Part shown: positions 6,014 to 6,486 of the stretch, piece after piece
Numbering within the stretch: the stretch's first letter is position 1
Layout of the letters: the number at the start of each line of letters is the position of its first letter
NCBI GenBank assembly: GCA_913061245.1
Contig: CAJXTO010000088.1
Coordinates: 1-6,486, forward strand
Direction: 5' to 3'
Length of the DNA: 6,486 bases
Origin: an uncultured Oceanospirillales bacterium
GTDB lineage: Bacteria > Pseudomonadota > Gammaproteobacteria > Pseudomonadales > Litorivicinaceae
The notes under the pieces: generated by a model
What the model saw: the letters and a program-made list of their open reading frames with translations, nothing else
What the model was told of the DNA's origin: nothing
The model's database searches: none
Position numbers and translations under genes: made by a program

Positions 6014-6481
6014 CGCTTTCTCGACAACCTGCGCTGCTAAGTCACTCTTGTATTGCGCAAGGCGGTCGCGAAGTGAATGATCCGCAGTGGCTACGATTTG
6101 AGCAGCTAAGAGTCCCGCATTGTACGCACCGTTAATGGCGACAGTCGCTACAGGAACACCCTTCGGCATTTGAACGATAGACAATAAACTGTCTTCACCA
6201 TTTAAGCAGGTTGCGACAACAGGTACACCGATCACTGGCAACTCGGTCGCAGCTGCAATCATTCCCGGTAAATGGGCAGCGCCGCCGGCGCCCGCAATAA
6301 TCACGTCAAGACCGCGATCGCGTGCCGATTTTGCGTAATCCATTAAACGATCTGGAGTGCGATGCGCTGAGACGACCGTCGCCTCAACACTAACACCTAA
6401 TGATTTCAACGCATCAACAGCGCCTTCCATTACAGGCCAATCTGAATCTGACCCCATGATTACGCCAACTTTCACCGTCAT
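5987..6481 (-). CDS. purE: N5-carboxyaminoimidazole ribonucleotide mutase (class I PurE)
   Basis: Interconverts N5-CAIR and CAIR in de novo purine synthesis, taking the product of PurK, in the cytoplasm as an octamer. The 164 residues are the normal length for bacterial class I PurE. Landmarks are the phosphate-binding VGVIMGSDSDWPVM (5-18), the active-site SAHRTPDRL (38-46, H40 equivalent to E. coli H45), GAGGAAHLPGMIAA (64-77) and GEDSLLSIVQMPKGVPVATVAI (95-116) leading into NAGLLAAQI. The segment before it reads TCLNG where many homologues have a KxLSG-like sequence; this is a minor variation. The ATG at 6481-6479 begins directly at the family's conserved N-terminus, but only five upstream bases are in the window, so the ribosome binding site and promoter cannot be seen. 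No purK follows: the TAG stop overlaps the stop of the convergent gene by four bases. Confidence 0.96.
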   Translation of the reverse strand: MTVKVGVIMGSDSDWPVMEGAVDALKSLGVSVEATVVSAHRTPDRLMDYAKSARDRGLDVIIAGAGGAAHLPGMIAAATELPVIGVPVVATCLNGEDSLLSIVQMPKGVPVATVAINGAYNAGLLAAQIVATADHSLRDRLAQYKSDLAAQVVEKAKKVERASS

Positions 6482-6486
6482 TGCGG

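Overview
The window reads as ordinary core chromosome of a gammaproteobacterium of moderate GC content, most likely from the Pseudomonadales/Oceanospirillales side rather than the enterics. Supporting this are a short homoserine kinase of the APH (aminoglycoside phosphotransferase-like) type, as in Pseudomonas, instead of the GHMP-type ThrB of Escherichia; a YheV-type zinc ribbon protein; a DinF-type MATE transporter; and a YrdA-type gamma carbonic anhydrase. These are family-level recognitions made by eye, with no database search. No mobile element, CRISPR array, tRNA or rRNA was seen.

Layout from left to right. Positions 1-128 hold no protein gene. They lie just downstream of polA and carry, on the minus strand, what looks like the start of a small RNA gene: a sigmaE/AlgU-type promoter (GAACTT, 16 bases, TCTGA) followed by three consecutive hairpins, the last cut by the window edge. 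Positions 129-2819 (minus) are a complete polA with all three catalytic domains intact. A 68-base divergent region separates it from thrB (2888-3853, plus), whose end overlaps the start of a MATE transporter gene (3832-5175, plus). The transporter gene runs tail to tail into a small yheV-like zinc ribbon gene (5138-5392, minus), overlapping it by 38 bases. A 61-base divergent region leads to the gamma carbonic anhydrase gene (5454-5990, plus), which meets purE (5987-6481, minus) tail to tail with the two stop codons overlapping and a terminator hairpin built over them.

The genes serve DNA replication and repair (polA), threonine synthesis (thrB), drug or metabolite efflux (MATE), an unknown zinc-ribbon role (yheV), a hexapeptide-repeat metalloenzyme (yrdA-like) and purine synthesis (purE). 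Apart from the thrB-MATE pair, which is probably one transcription unit, they look like independent housekeeping units packed very tightly. The most interesting element is the candidate sRNA: its place next to polA matches Spot 42 of enterics and ErsA of Pseudomonas, and its sigmaE-like promoter matches ErsA specifically.
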